64,000 nt of DNA from Macquaria australasica (lineage: Eukaryota > Chordata > Actinopteri > Centrarchiformes > Percichthyidae), in assembly GCA_005408345.1 (NCBI GenBank), contig SEMN01000227.1, positions 620,001 to 684,000 on the forward strand, written 5' to 3'. Below are positions 37,866-48,364 of this stretch, one piece after another. The position numbers were made by a program, and so were the translations under genes. Position 1 is the first letter of the stretch. Each line of letters begins with the position of its first letter. The notes beneath the pieces are model-generated. The model was not told the origin of the DNA and made no database searches. It saw nothing but the letters and a program-made list of their open reading frames with translations.

Positions 37866-39644
37866 AACACCTATTGTCTCCCAATTCAAAAACTAAGTTG
37901 TGATTTGCAGTAATGATTTGGAGAAGACAGTTTTTTGCAAGCAGTGGATTTGTTCACGGCGGAGAAGAAAGTCTGCACATAGCTATAGAATCTGGGAACT
38001 TTAACCAATTGCACAACATTTCCACTGTGCTGACCTCTGAGTGAATGGAGAACCAAAAGTGGGACATGGAAGAGGTAGTAGTAGTTTTGTTTGGTAGCCA
38101 GTCTTTTGGACCACACATTCATGTTTGAAGTTTAGCTTTGGAATTATTAATTTGTTCTTTTGTTAATTGCAAAAAAAAAAAAAAAAAACTTGATCATTTA
38201 CTTGGTGGACTGGGCATCTAAACGTTTATCTACTTTCATATTAAAGCAATACATACTTCAGAAACATTGTAAATGGACAGTGTGAAAGCCAGGATGGGCA
38301 GTTGACTCTATCTCACACACACACACACACACACACCATTATTCCAAGTGTATTATTAGTTTTTATTAGATCTCGTGTGGTGGCTGACGGTCCTGGCTCT
38401 CAGTTTGATTGTGCTGTTACTGAATTCCAGCCAATCAATCTGACATGCCCGGGGCATCATTTACTGCCTGCACTGTCTTCCAGATGGGGTGGTTGTAGGT
38501 GAGGGTGGTGGATTACCTTATGCCATACTTGTTAAAAGCTTTTTATTCTCCATAATCATCTCTCCTTGGGACACACAAAACTCCCTTAATTAGAATCCAA
38601 GACTTTATTTCCCTCCCTCACTCTTTTAATTCCACCTCGTAAAATTCAAAGCAAGAGTCTCCGGTCAAAATTAGCTTTTCTTTTTTTTGGTAAGAGAGTA
38701 CGACCGGAGCACCTGTGCAGGTCAGAAGAGGCAGCTTACAGGTTATGGCTACAGGCGAGAGGCCATGAGAGGAGGAAATGAGTGCTGGAGTGTTTTAATT
38801 AGGACCCTTTTTAGAACACTTCGGCTTTATTCAGTCCCCTGTAGTGGAGAGGTGGGATGGATCAACCCATCTGGAGGAGCGTTTGCCCTCTGGAGAAGGT
38901 GAGGCTCACAAAGGATCCTTTGTGTACACTTCGACACTTCCAACTTTTATGTTGTAATAATAATAATTATATTATAATAATGTTCAGTGCTTTGAAAGAG
39001 GCATTGAGTATGTGTTTGTAAGTGTTGTCATTTTTTTTTTTCTGCATGCTTCACGTTCTGTTCCTGTGAATTCGGTTGCAGCCACTTCTGCTATTTTGCT
39101 CTTAAAGCTGTCATCTGTACTTTGATCATTTGTGCTTTTATCCAGATAGTACTGCAGGAGAGTATGTAGTGAACTGTTGTTTTTTTCTGTCTTTATAACC
39201 TGTTTTCTAATATGTGTGTAAATCTAATTGATGTGATGCTGTTCCATGTCCCTGCAGGATCACTAAGATTTTATTTTAACTAGACATTACATAGGAACAT
39301 TTACACACACAAAAACATCCACACGCACATATAGAAACATGGTTTGCCTGCTGAAACACCAACTCAACTGTTTGGATAAATCATGGTTTACTCTTTTTAT
39401 CCATCAGAAGTTACAAGGAAATAATGTGTTGAGTGCTGAAGTGCTAATTGAGCTTTAATGTGTAACGTTCAAGAGTAAAGTAAATATAAAAGTATTAATA
39501 TGTGATAAAGGCATTTAGAGGGATTTTTACAAGATTTGCCACCGTACTGTCAGAAAACACACACACAAAATGGAACCCATTTCAGCAACACGTGACTTTT
39601 AGTCACGCGCCTCTTCCGTTTAGCAGGGAACAAAAGTTCTATTT
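37866..39644. other. Non-coding DNA with poly-A and (CA)n tracts
   Basis: Holds an A18 run at about 38171-38188 and a (CA)12 run at about 38314-38337. A purine-rich patch lies near 38690-38790. Just left of the DIRS element, a CACACACAAAA stretch lies at 39559-39570. No gene is supported. Confidence 0.5.
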
Positions 39645-39815
39645 CGTATAGGCTTCGCCCTCTAAGGCTATCGCTAGTGGGTTTATCCCTCGCGTGCATG
39701 CGCAGCACTGAAAAACTTAAGTCCACGCCCACCTGCGGTATGGGCCTCATCAACGGTCTCACCTTGTGTATAAATTGGACTGAGACCGGACAATCGGCTC
39801 CCATTTTTCTTCAGC
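39645..39815 (+). repeat. DIRS left inverted terminal repeat
   Basis: It runs from CGTATAGGCTTCGCCCTC through CCACGCCCACCTGCGG to CCATTTTTCTTCAGC. It is the reverse complement of 44905-45101 with only scattered differences and a 6-nt gap near the inner end. Outside 39645 the sequence stops matching the right repeat well. Confidence 0.9.
39769..39775 (+). promoter_or_regulatory. TATA-like box inside left ITR
   Basis: TATAAAT sits about 55 bp before the first gag codons, inside the terminal repeat. A start site roughly 30 bp downstream would place transcription just ahead of gag. Because the repeats are inverted, the right repeat carries the mirror copy (ATTTATA at 44951-44957), which would point leftward into the element. 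The promoter role is inferred. Confidence 0.5.
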
Positions 39816-39822
39816 ACTTGAA

Positions 39823-41131
39823 GTGAAAACATGTCTAAAGTGCGAAGATAGAAGATCTACAGAGCGGAGCGGGATCAGGGTCTGCACCGACTGCAACGTC
39901 GGCTTTATTGTGAGCCACGACCTGCACCGCCAATGCGAAGCCTGTCTTGGGCCGGAGCACGCCGGCTTGGCACTCACGCTGTTCTGTCCCAGGCCGAGAA
40001 GCAGCGGAGGGCGGACGCGTTTTTCAACGCTGACGACGATGAGCCACCGGTGCCTGAGTATCCCTTGGACGAGGCTTTGGACCTATTGGATCCCCTCAAC
40101 AAACCGGAGTCGGACGACTCCGCTCCGTCCATCGATGGCTTCAAAAGCGGATCGCTTCTGGCACTCCTCCCCTCGGTGGGGGTAGGGGAGCTGGAGCTGG
40201 ACGACGGTCCACGGGATGCGCCCCCTGGGGACCCAGGGGTTCCCCTCTCCACAAGGACTGCCCTGCCAGCCATAGGCGGTCTCCTTCGGGAGCTACCGAA
40301 CATCATCCTGAAGGCAGCGGCGTACAAAGAGCTCACCGTTCCGCCAGCGCAGATGGCCGCTCCTCTTGATGATATGAGCGGGGCCTTCCTCCCCGCTCAG
40401 CTGGTCAGGCGGGACCCCGTGTGGCCTCGTTTTCCGGCCATACGGAAGTACCAGGAGGGTGTGGCGGCGGAGCATCGGAACCTGAAAGCTCCAGTATCCA
40501 CCTACGTTCCCATTACTGAGGTGGAGGGGCTTATGGAGCATGGCTTTCCTCCCGTTCCCCCGCTGGAGGCAAACCTCACAGCGTTATTCGGGGTGAAGCA
40601 GGTGAACATGCTGGCCGGACGGCGGCCTGTTCCCATGTCTTCAAAGGACCAGCTAACAGCCCGCCTCACAGACCGCTCCCACCAGTGTGCGTCCCAGACG
40701 TCAGCGGCAGCTAACAACATTTCCTTGCTGGCATACTCCCTGACAAGGCTGGCGGCCTAACCCGACGCGCTGTCTCCGGAACACGCGGAGGAGGTCAGCA
40801 AGGCTTCCAGCACCATTTTGCTGTTTGTTCCGCGAGGATTGCAGCATGGCAGACAATGGTTCACAGACACCTGTGGCTGCAGCAGTCTTCCATTCCAGAG
40901 GCATCGAAAAAGGATCTGTTGGAGGCTCCCATCAGCCCGGATGGGCTGTTTGGACCGCACTTCCACTCCATGGTCAGCGCCATGAAGTCGGCATCTGAGG
41001 AGGCTGAAAACATCAGGAAGCACGTTGCCTGGGCCCAACCCGCTGCACGCCCCCAACGTCCTCCCGGTCAATGGCGTGACCGCCGAGACCCTCCTCTGGA
41101 GCCTCCGAGGAAGCAGAGCAGGAGACAATGA
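39823..41131 (+). pseudogene. gag: DIRS gag pseudogene, three frames
   Basis: Gag of DIRS elements is the structural, nucleic-acid-binding protein. The N-terminal part (frame of 39823) has three CxxC pairs (CLKC, CTDC, CEAC) followed by LGPEHAGLAL, the usual DIRS Gag head. It has no ATG in frame; the ATG at 39831 lies in another frame and stops after six codons. Around 39970-39990 the coding moves to the frame of 39933-40757, which carries an acidic region and a body with the text 'AYKELTVPPAQ'. That frame ends at TAA 40758. The C-terminal part resumes in a third frame from about 40811 with LWLQQSSIPEASKKDLLEAP, ending at TGA 41129-41131 after a basic, Pro/Arg-rich tail. At least two frameshifts therefore inactivate it. 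The assignment rests on order, N-terminal cysteines and the conserved 'LLEAPISP' tail. Confidence 0.8.
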
Positions 41132-41416
41132 CAGGTTGGGGGGGTTGTGTGTGATGTCCATAATGTTACTGCTTGTGTGTTTGATGTTCATGACTGTTTT
41201 GACATAAAACAAAAACATCTTCCCCTAGAGAGCGGTTTTCCTGACAATCAGTTTGCACCTGACTCTTCTGACTCAGCCACAGCTGTCACACACACACATA
41301 CCCCACACTGTGTGAGCCGGCCGCCTCTAACCCTTCGGTTAGTCAGCGGCACATTCCCTCTGCCACTCGCTCAGAGGCTTCCCTCACATATGGTGTTTCT
41401 GCTGTGACGCGCTTCT

Positions 41417-43448
41417 ATGAGCCCACGAGTGCTGTTGTTGCTCCTCGTGTGGACAGCGCACACGCATCCAGGTCTGCACCTGGCATCTCCTCTCCTCACT
41501 CATCAGTGTGTGAAAGCGAGAATGACACGCAATATCACGTTTGCGGGCCCTCCCCTAGACGCCGGTTGTGCGATGCTGGGCTCTCCGCACGTTACGCATC
41601 TCCTCCCCCGCTACAGCCGGTTGCGAGTCCGTGCGAGGCTTCCACTCAGCCCTTTCGGTCCGAGCCCCCCATGGGTTGCGCCGGAGGAAGACGCTCATGC
41701 GACGGCGGCGAGGGCTCTCTCTTGGCTCGTCTCCATGACGACTGCGGCGCAAGCAAATGTACGCCCGCTTTCAGAGCATTTCTCAGAGTGGCAGCGCGTA
41801 TGTTTGATGGACAGCTGGATGAGCAGGCTGATCGGCAGAGGTTACACACTGCAGTTCGCCGCCGCCCCCCCCCCGAGGTTCAACGGGATACTGGAAACAG
41901 TCTTGTCATTCCAAGAACACTGCCTCGCTCTCCAGTCGGAGCTGCGGGAACTCCTATTGAAAAATGTGATTTCCAGGGTTCCTCAGGGGGAAGAGAATCA
42001 GGGGTTTTATTCCCGTTATTTTCTCGTTCCGAAAAAGACGGGGGGGGATGAGGCCCATTCTCGATTTGTCACTGTTCAACAAATCGATAATGTCCAGACC
42101 CTTTCACATGTTGACAATCAGACAGGTGCTGGAATGTGTTCGCCAAAGAGACTGGTTCACTTCCATAGACCTGAAGGACGCATATTTTCACGTCTCCATC
42201 ATCCCAAAACACAGGAAATTCCTGCATTTTTCATTTCAGGGGACACAATATCAGTACAACCGTCTGCCGTTCGGTTACTCCCTGGCTCCACGCACCTTTT
42301 CCAAATGCGTGGAGATGGCTCTGGAGCCGTTACGCAGATTAGGGATGAGAGTGCTGTTTTATCTGGACGACCTGCTTGTGCTGGCTCGCTCCAGGGAGGA
42401 AGCTGCGTTACAGACGAAAACACTGGTAACGCATCTGTTGAGTCTGGGCTTCACGATAAACTGGAGGAAGAGCTCGCCTCTTCCCTCCCAGCTGGTCGTT
42501 TATCTGGGAGTGGAGTTGGATTCGGCCAGCATGAGAGCGCGGCTCTCACAGCAGAGAGTGGAGGCGTTGAGCGCTCTTCTCCGCCGCGTCACGCTGCACG
42601 AGGTTGTGACAGCACTCTCTGTCATGCAGCTACTGGGCATGATGTCGGCGGGTCGCACAGTGGTTCCCCTGGGCCTCCTCCACATGAGACGGTTGCAGAG
42701 GTGGTTCATTCGTCTGCGCATCGATCCCGTGCGTCACCGGAGGCGCATGGTTTTCATTCCTCCATCAGTGGGCTCCGATTTGGCTTATTGGAAGAAGCCT
42801 CACATCCTGTCAGTGGGAGTGCCACTGGGCATGGCTGCGTCACACATCTCATTGTTCACAGATGCGTCTCTTTCAGGATGGGGGGGAACGTGTCTGTCGC
42901 AGGTTGTAGGAGGACTGTGGCCGGCGCGCATGTCTCTCCACATAAACGCGCTGGAACTGCTCACGGTGTGGAAAGTGGTCCAACATTTCGCCCCGATGCT
43001 GCAGAGGCAGCACGTGCTGATTCGCATGGACAACAGGGCCACAGCAGCCTACATAAATCGCCAGGGAGGAGTGCGCTCCGCTCAGCTTCTGAACATAGCC
43101 ATACGGCTGTTGCGCTGGGCGCACAAACACATCACATCAGCCGTGGCCCACAGTGCTTCTGTATGCCTTCCCACCGGTTCCGCTGCTCCCGCGGTACTTG
43201 GACCGGGTGCGGGAGGAGCGACTGTCAGCGATCCTGATAGCCCCGGAGCGCACAGGCGCGTCATGGTTTCCGTGCCTGCAGCGACTGTTATCGGGCCGCC
43301 CATGGAGATTGCCATGGCGCGGGGACGCTCTCTCTCAGGCGGAGGGTGCGATCAGGAATTACCCGACGATAGGCCTGTGGGCCTGGCCCCTGAATGGGAC
43401 CGGTTAGAGAGGATGGGTCTCTCTCGTGAGGTCGTGCGTACTATTTAG
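41417..43448 (+). pseudogene. pol: DIRS pol pseudogene: RT, RNase H, methyltransferase-like remnant
   Basis: This part copies the element RNA into DNA. The first section (frame of 41417) ends with the conserved RT lead-in GFYSRYFLVPKK. At 42040-42047 a run of eight G shifts the frame, and the RT continues from 42048 with RPILDLSLFNK, DLKDAYFHV, LPFGYSLAPRTF and the catalytic YLDD (42360-42371). RNase H follows, with FTDAS (Asp 42861), ALELL (Glu 42954) and MDNRATAAYI (Asp 43029), reaching WAHKHITS near 43140. Text then jumps to WPTVLLYAFPPVPLLPRYL in another frame, the C-terminal half of the DIRS methyltransferase-like domain. Some 60 codons expected between them, including the last RNase H acidic motif, are missing. 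A second frameshift near 43370-43400 and an in-frame TAG at 43446-43448 follow. The large 606-codon frame beyond 42048 is only a shadow. Confidence 0.9.
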
Positions 43449-44449
43449 GGCGCCAGGGCTGCGTCTACCAGAGCGTCTTACACAGCCAAATGGTCAGCCT
43501 TTCAGCGTTGGTGTGTGGAAAAGAGTCTGGATCCCATTGCGTGTCCCCTGCCTCACGTGCTGTCATTCCTTCAGCAGTTGGTGGATAGGAATTTGGCCTT
43601 CAGCACGGTTAAAATGCATGCGGCGGCCGTATCATCTTGTCACGAGGGCTTCGGTGACAGATCGGTGTTTAGCCACCCTCTTTTGGAACGTTTCCTGAAG
43701 GGCGTGCGGAGACACAGGCCTGTGTCACGCTCTCTAGCCCCTCAGTGGGATTTGGCGCTGGTTCTACGCGCTCTGGTTAAAGCCCCATTTGAACCTCTGG
43801 ATCAGGTTCCGCTTAAGTTTCTGTCTGTCAAAACGGCACTGCTTTTGGCTTTGACATCTGCGAAGAGGGTGAGTGATTTATCTGCTCTTTCTGTGGCTCC
43901 ATCATGTCTCAGGATCCAAGGAGATTGCAGCTCAGCTATTTTGCGTCCTAATCCGGCTTTTACGCCGAAGTGCATCAATAGCTCATTCAGATCGAGAGTG
44001 ATAACGTTGGACGAGTTTTTCCTTCCTCCTCACAGGTCTGAGGAGGAGGCCACGTCTCATCTCCTCTGCCCGGTGTGTGTGCGCTGTCCTGCTACGTTGC
44101 GCGCACGGCTGCATTGCGCCGTTCCCAGCGTTTGTTTGTGCACTACAGGGAGCAGTCTCAGGGAGTTCCTCTGTCTGCACAGCGTCTGTCACAGCGTCTG
44201 TCACACTGATTGTGTGAAGCTGTTTCACAAGCGTATCTTTCCTCTGGAATGGACCCCCCGGAGAACATCAGGGCGCATTCCACGAGAGGAATTTCATCTT
44301 CCATGGCTCTGTATGGAGGTATGACAGTGGAGTAAGACATTTGCACTGCAGCTTCTTGGTCTTCTCCCTGTTCCTTCATTTGTTTTTATCTGCGGGATGT
44401 TTCCCGTTTTTCTATGACGCACTCTGTACTGAGTGTTTTGTCAGAGTGA
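43449..44449 (+). pseudogene. DIRS tyrosine recombinase pseudogene
   Basis: The enzyme would integrate the circular DNA copy through a covalent tyrosine-DNA link. It is in the same frame as the RT and separated from it only by the TAG at 43446. The N-terminal core-binding part runs through ASYTAKWSAFQRWC and SFLQQLVDRNLAFST. The first catalytic Arg lies in LTSAKRVSDLSALSV (codon 43866-43868). Between about 44080 and 44100 the frame shifts. In the new frame are RTAALRRSQRLFVHY, the HxxR motif HSTR (44276-44287) and the nucleophile region FYLRDV with Tyr at 44387-44389. A TGA at 44207 and a TAA at 44333 interrupt that frame, and a 12-nt unit is tandemly repeated near 44180-44204. The key residues survive but the protein cannot be made. 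Confidence 0.88.
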
Positions 44450-44793
44450 TTGGTTCGGTGATTTGTCTGTGCGCTCTCTCCTCTTTCCTGTCGGCATGTG
44501 GAGAGCTGTTTTTTAACCTACTCTGTTTTTTGCTGGACTGTTACAGTTCGTAACCTTCGTCCTCGCTTGTCACAGCAGTAGGCTTTATTCTATTGTTTCC
44601 CAGCCTTCCTTCCCTCACGGTGAATGTCAGGTGTTCTAATGTGCTTGTGTCACTTGGGCACCTGTGGTGAGGTTACGCATGGTGCAGCGCCATGGCTTGG
44701 AATTTTTTGTTCTCCATTTATTGGATCAGGGTGTGTTATGCTTGTGGTGTCGGACGGACCCAGTGAGGCATAGACTATATCCTGCTCGCCCCT
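44450..44793 (+). other. DIRS 3' untranslated segment
   Basis: Between the recombinase and the ICR. It is T-rich, with no frame continuing the recombinase and no clear canonical AATAAA. Confidence 0.6.
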
Positions 44794-44900
44794 TAACCCA
44801 CTAGCGATAGCCTTAGAGGGCGAAGCCTATACGTTTTGTAACCCCAGATTCTATGAGTATAGATGCAGCCCTCTAAGATCTGGGCCTCACTCGCTACCTG
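44794..44900 (+). repeat. DIRS internal complementary region
   Basis: The first part (CCCACTAGCGATAGCC to GAAGCCTATACG, 44796-44832) is the reverse complement of the outer left end 39645-39683. The next part (TGTAACCCCAGATTCTATGA to GCAGCCCTCTAAG, about 44838-44877) is the reverse complement of the outer right end around 45070-45101. One segment is thus antiparallel to both ends placed side by side, as expected in DIRS1, where this region is thought to template completion and joining of the ends into a circle. Confidence 0.88.
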
Positions 44901-44904
44901 GATA

Positions 44905-45101
44905 GCTGAAGAAAAATTATTCTGGGAGCCGATTGTCCGGTCTCAGTCCAATTTATACACAAGGTGAGACCGTCGATGAGGCCCATACCGCAGGTGGGCG
45001 TGGACATAAGTTTTTCAGTGCTGCGCATGCGCGCGAGGGATAAACCCACTAGCGATAGCCTTAGAGGGCTGCGCCTATACTCATAGAATCTGGGGTTACA
45101 A
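44905..45101 (-). repeat. DIRS right inverted terminal repeat
   Basis: Begins GCTGAAGAAAAATTATTCTG and runs out to CTCATAGAATCTGGGGTTAC. It is the reverse complement of the left repeat but retains about six bases lost there (between TTTTTC and TGGGAGCC). The outer end differs from the left outer end (GCGCAGCCC versus CTTCGCCC), as normal for DIRS, and each version is matched separately by the ICR. Confidence 0.9.
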
Positions 45102-45825
45102 TACGTAACCAACGCTCCTCTTCAGCCCACAATGGACCTGGAGGACTGTGGGCAATGTTCTGCTGCAGAACTGAAAGGCTCGCTGACTCACAGGGATGGA
45201 GAAACCCTGCTTGTTTGAGTGTGAGGACAAAGTGGATGTTCACCTGGACCCTGATGTGTCTGATGGCATGGGACAGGAAGCTGCCACACTGCTGCAAATA
45301 CAGTACAGTTCATTGGACAAGAGCCTGACATAATGTATCACCACTAGCTGAGAGTGTTTTTCAATGACAGGAGTAGCTTCTTCACCACAGGATTATCTTT
45401 TTCTGAGGAGGCATGAGAGTAACTAGTAACTACTTCCCTCCATCCACTCTCTGCATCTGCTCATTTACATTCAGGAGAATAAAAAAAGGACAAAGGGACT
45501 GAGATTTGAATTCAGGAATTTGTAGCTTGTGAGGTGAGAGCCAGGAGCAGATTTGATGTTTTTGGGGTCCGAGACAAAAATAGACCTCATTTTTAGTTAT
45601 TAGCCAATCAATTTATCTATAAAATGATAAATATACAGTACTATAATTAAGATATACAATGATGTATGATAAAATAAAATTAAAATAAATGGATAGATGA
45701 GTCAAAATACTAAGAAATAATGTAGACCTGCATGGATCACATCTTTTTCTTTGAGCCCTTCACTGGTGAATCAATGAATGTTTCCACAGTACCTCTTATG
45801 TACAGACTTTTATCACCAGCAGTGG
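45102..45825. other. Non-coding DNA
   Basis: AT-rich unique DNA between two elements. No gene is supported. Confidence 0.4.
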
Positions 45826-46830
45826 GTTGCACCAGCTATGCGTAAGTTCAAACGTAGCCTAGTTTGAACGTAATTTCTAACTTAGGACGGAGTTTACTAA
45901 CATTTGATGCAAAATGTTAGTAGCACGTAAACAAGGGTTGCACCAGCTGAAATAATTCCAACGTAGGCATTAGTTACAACTTAAATCTTACACCTAGCCC
46001 TTAGTAGGTGTAAAGTCCGCCGCAGAATAGCGTTTGGCATGGCGCATCGTTTTGAAAGGTGGGATGACTTGAGGATGAGCGAATTATACCGGCAAGCAAA
46101 ATACTGTATATAGGATTAGATAACCTTCTAATTAACAACTACTAATTTAACAGTTTGCCAGTGTAGGCTATCATTATGTGTTATAACGTTAAAATTTAAT
46201 CTGCCCAATAATAGGGTACCGTTATACTACTAGCTGTAGATTAAGGTTGTATTTATCACCTAGTCGTGATGCTGTGTCCTAGTTTACGTACCTTTTTGTT
46301 GTTGTTTGGTGATTAACGTTAGCTATTTTTAGCCGTTAGCCTCTTTGCTATCGCGTAGCAAAGTGTTCAAAGACGAAGCGCAGACTTTTGGTTTCTTTCG
46401 CTTGTCCCCCCCACCCCACTTTTGTTTTGGTTTGGTTTGGGGACGCCCGGCGCGGCGAGCGAGCACGACGGCTCGCCTTCCGCTCCCGGGTTTGGCCTCA
46501 CCTCTCAGTCTATCTATCTTTCTCCCTCCCTCCCTCCCTACCCCGAAAGGGAAGGGGCGCCCCGCCGGGCGCGGCTGCCGGTGGACAAAACAATTGGCAC
46601 GAGACACAACACGGTGATGTTATTGGCCACAGGAGGTGAAAACTTCATTTTCTGCGACAGTATTTTGGTTAGTGTGGACTTTACGCCAGAGTAGCTGAGA
46701 TGAACCTTACGTCTCTGCAGTGCAACCAAACATCAACACACAGTTTTAGTATCAAACTAGTTTCAACGTATCGTTTAGTGCGGACTTCACACCCTAACTT
46801 AAGAGAGAACTTACGTATAGCTGGTGCAAC
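45826..46830. mobile_element. TIR DNA transposon (~1.0 kb) with GC-rich core
   Basis: Left end GTTGCACCAGCTATGCGTAA (continuing GTTC) and right end are inverted repeats matching at 23 of 24 positions. A second copy of the terminal motif GTTGCACCAGCT lies inside at 45937-45948. A 24-codon open stretch at 46039-46113 begins MAHRFERWDDL and looks like the start of a transposase-type protein, but it ends immediately. From about 46375 to 46600 the composition changes to GC-rich with CpG, very unlike the ends. PIF/Harbinger is the best guess for the superfamily, but the target duplication is not clear. Confidence 0.7.
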
Positions 46831-48364
46831 AGGCTGCCGAAGAACATAAACATTTTACTGACAAGCCGCCTCATGTGGTGGTGCAGGAAATGATGATGTG
46901 CAAATGCTCCCTCAGTAGCAAGGGCTGACATAGTGTGACATCTATTACTCCACCACTGAAACTCTCAGGGATGAGGTCAGGGTGGATGGTTAGCTGTACA
47001 AAGTCTCTGACATCCGAGACCACAGTTTGTGTCCTCTCTCCTTACAAGACGTGTTGTTTGTTTGTACGATAGATAAGAAGGAGACTTTAGCAGGAAAGCC
47101 AATGTGGTTGTTGCTCAGAGTCTGTGGCTCTTGTGTTGTGTAGCAGGCTGCTGTCTGGCTCAGTGTGCCCTTCTGCTCTGCTGCTTTATGCAAGATTTGA
47201 TTGCGTGTATCAAAATAAAGTCTCCATCTATGTAGACGGATACCTAATGGTATTCAAAATGCAAAACTGGGGGGTGCCATCATTAAATATAACATTCTCC
47301 CCTTTGGTTTCTGTTTTTTTCTCAGAGGAGAACACAGGTGAGCAGATGTGTACACTGTAGTAGACAAAACAATTCATTTTAATTACAGTAGTTTCAGTTG
47401 CGGGTGGAATCAACTGTCAAGAAAAAAGATATTATCTTTGGGTTTTAAGCACTTCTTCCCATCTCGTCCTCTTTCATTTTCATGGTCACTGAAATGGATA
47501 AAATAAGCAGTCCGAGTGGTATTTTGAAATGCTGGGGATCATATTTACATTTTCACAGGGCTGGTTGTTGGTGGCTCCAGGCTGCCTACCTCTTACTAAC
47601 CTTCATATGTGGATTCATTTTGTGGGAATGGTGGAAATGTCATGTTTGTATATATGATATTCAGCACTGATGTAACTTCAGTTGTGCTGCATTAAAGCTA
47701 ATAAAGAGGGTTAGGTACACAAAATCCACCTGTAGTGCTGGTATGAATGATGCTGGAACAAACAAAACCACCATTGGGGATTGTTGAGAATGTATAATCA
47801 GCTTCCCTGTTGTATAGTTAAAAAGGTAATAGAAAACAGTGGGAAGGAAGGCTAAAATCTAAGCATTGTGGCATACATGACAAAAGCCCAGATATGTGTG
47901 CGCATGCTGCACAGCAGGGATTAAACACATGAAAAACCTTGCTACACCTTCCTGATGTATTTCTGTGCTGCCTACTTAGGCAGCAAATGCTTCACTGCAG
48001 CATATCACACACAAATGCATCAATTTTTAAGACATTAGCATTTGTCAGACCTTGAGGGCGTCACATCTGACTGAGCACTTGTAGAGTATAAAAGGGTAAA
48101 TACTGTATACCTTTGCCAATTCAATCCACTGTTCACCTCAAGGTAGTGGAGTGACCAACAAACACATTGACAACCAACTCTGGATATCACTACGCATCAG
48201 AATGGGGGCAGGTAAACAGATAAACTCCATGAGCGATGTAGAGAAAGAATAGGCTGAGAAAAGAGAGAAACAAGCAAAGATAGGGAGAAAAAAAAAGGTC
48301 AGGATGGGGAGAGAAAGAGGTAAAGGAATGTTTTGGGAAACAATTCAGAAAAATCCTGAATGAG
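46831..48364. other. Non-coding DNA
   Basis: No supported gene or element. Short frames only. Confidence 0.4.

Larger units (their letters stand above)
39645..45101 (+). mobile_element. DIRS1-type tyrosine-recombinase retrotransposon (defective)
   Basis: DIRS elements are retrotransposons that integrate through a tyrosine recombinase instead of a DDE integrase, so they lack target-site duplications. This copy shows the defining architecture: inverted terminal repeats, Gag, RT, RNase H, methyltransferase-like remnant and recombinase in order on the + strand, then an internal complementary region just before the right repeat. At ~5.46 kb it is somewhat shorter than an intact element, partly because of a deletion in pol. 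GC content is clearly above the flanks. No flanking duplication is visible. The left boundary is set by where the end still pairs with the ICR (CGTATAGGC at 39645), the right by the TGGGGTTACA end near 45100. The coding regions have several disabling lesions. Confidence 0.93.

Noticed and set aside
42040..42047. Programmed ribosomal frameshift site in pol
   Set aside because: It lies inside the conserved RT core and the copy has many other lesions, so a mutation or assembly error is far more likely.
41404..42051. 215-codon open frame overlapping the DIRS pol start
   Set aside because: Out of frame with the conserved GFYSRYFLVPKK lead-in and lacks any known motif; it is a GC-rich shadow frame.
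42052..43237. Second half of the 606-codon frame starting at 41417
   Set aside because: After the G-run the RT motifs lie in the other frame; the Ser/Gly/His-rich translation here is a shadow.
46375..46600. Ribosomal RNA gene fragment
   Set aside because: GC-rich composition recalls rDNA spacers, but no conserved rRNA core sequence can be recognised.
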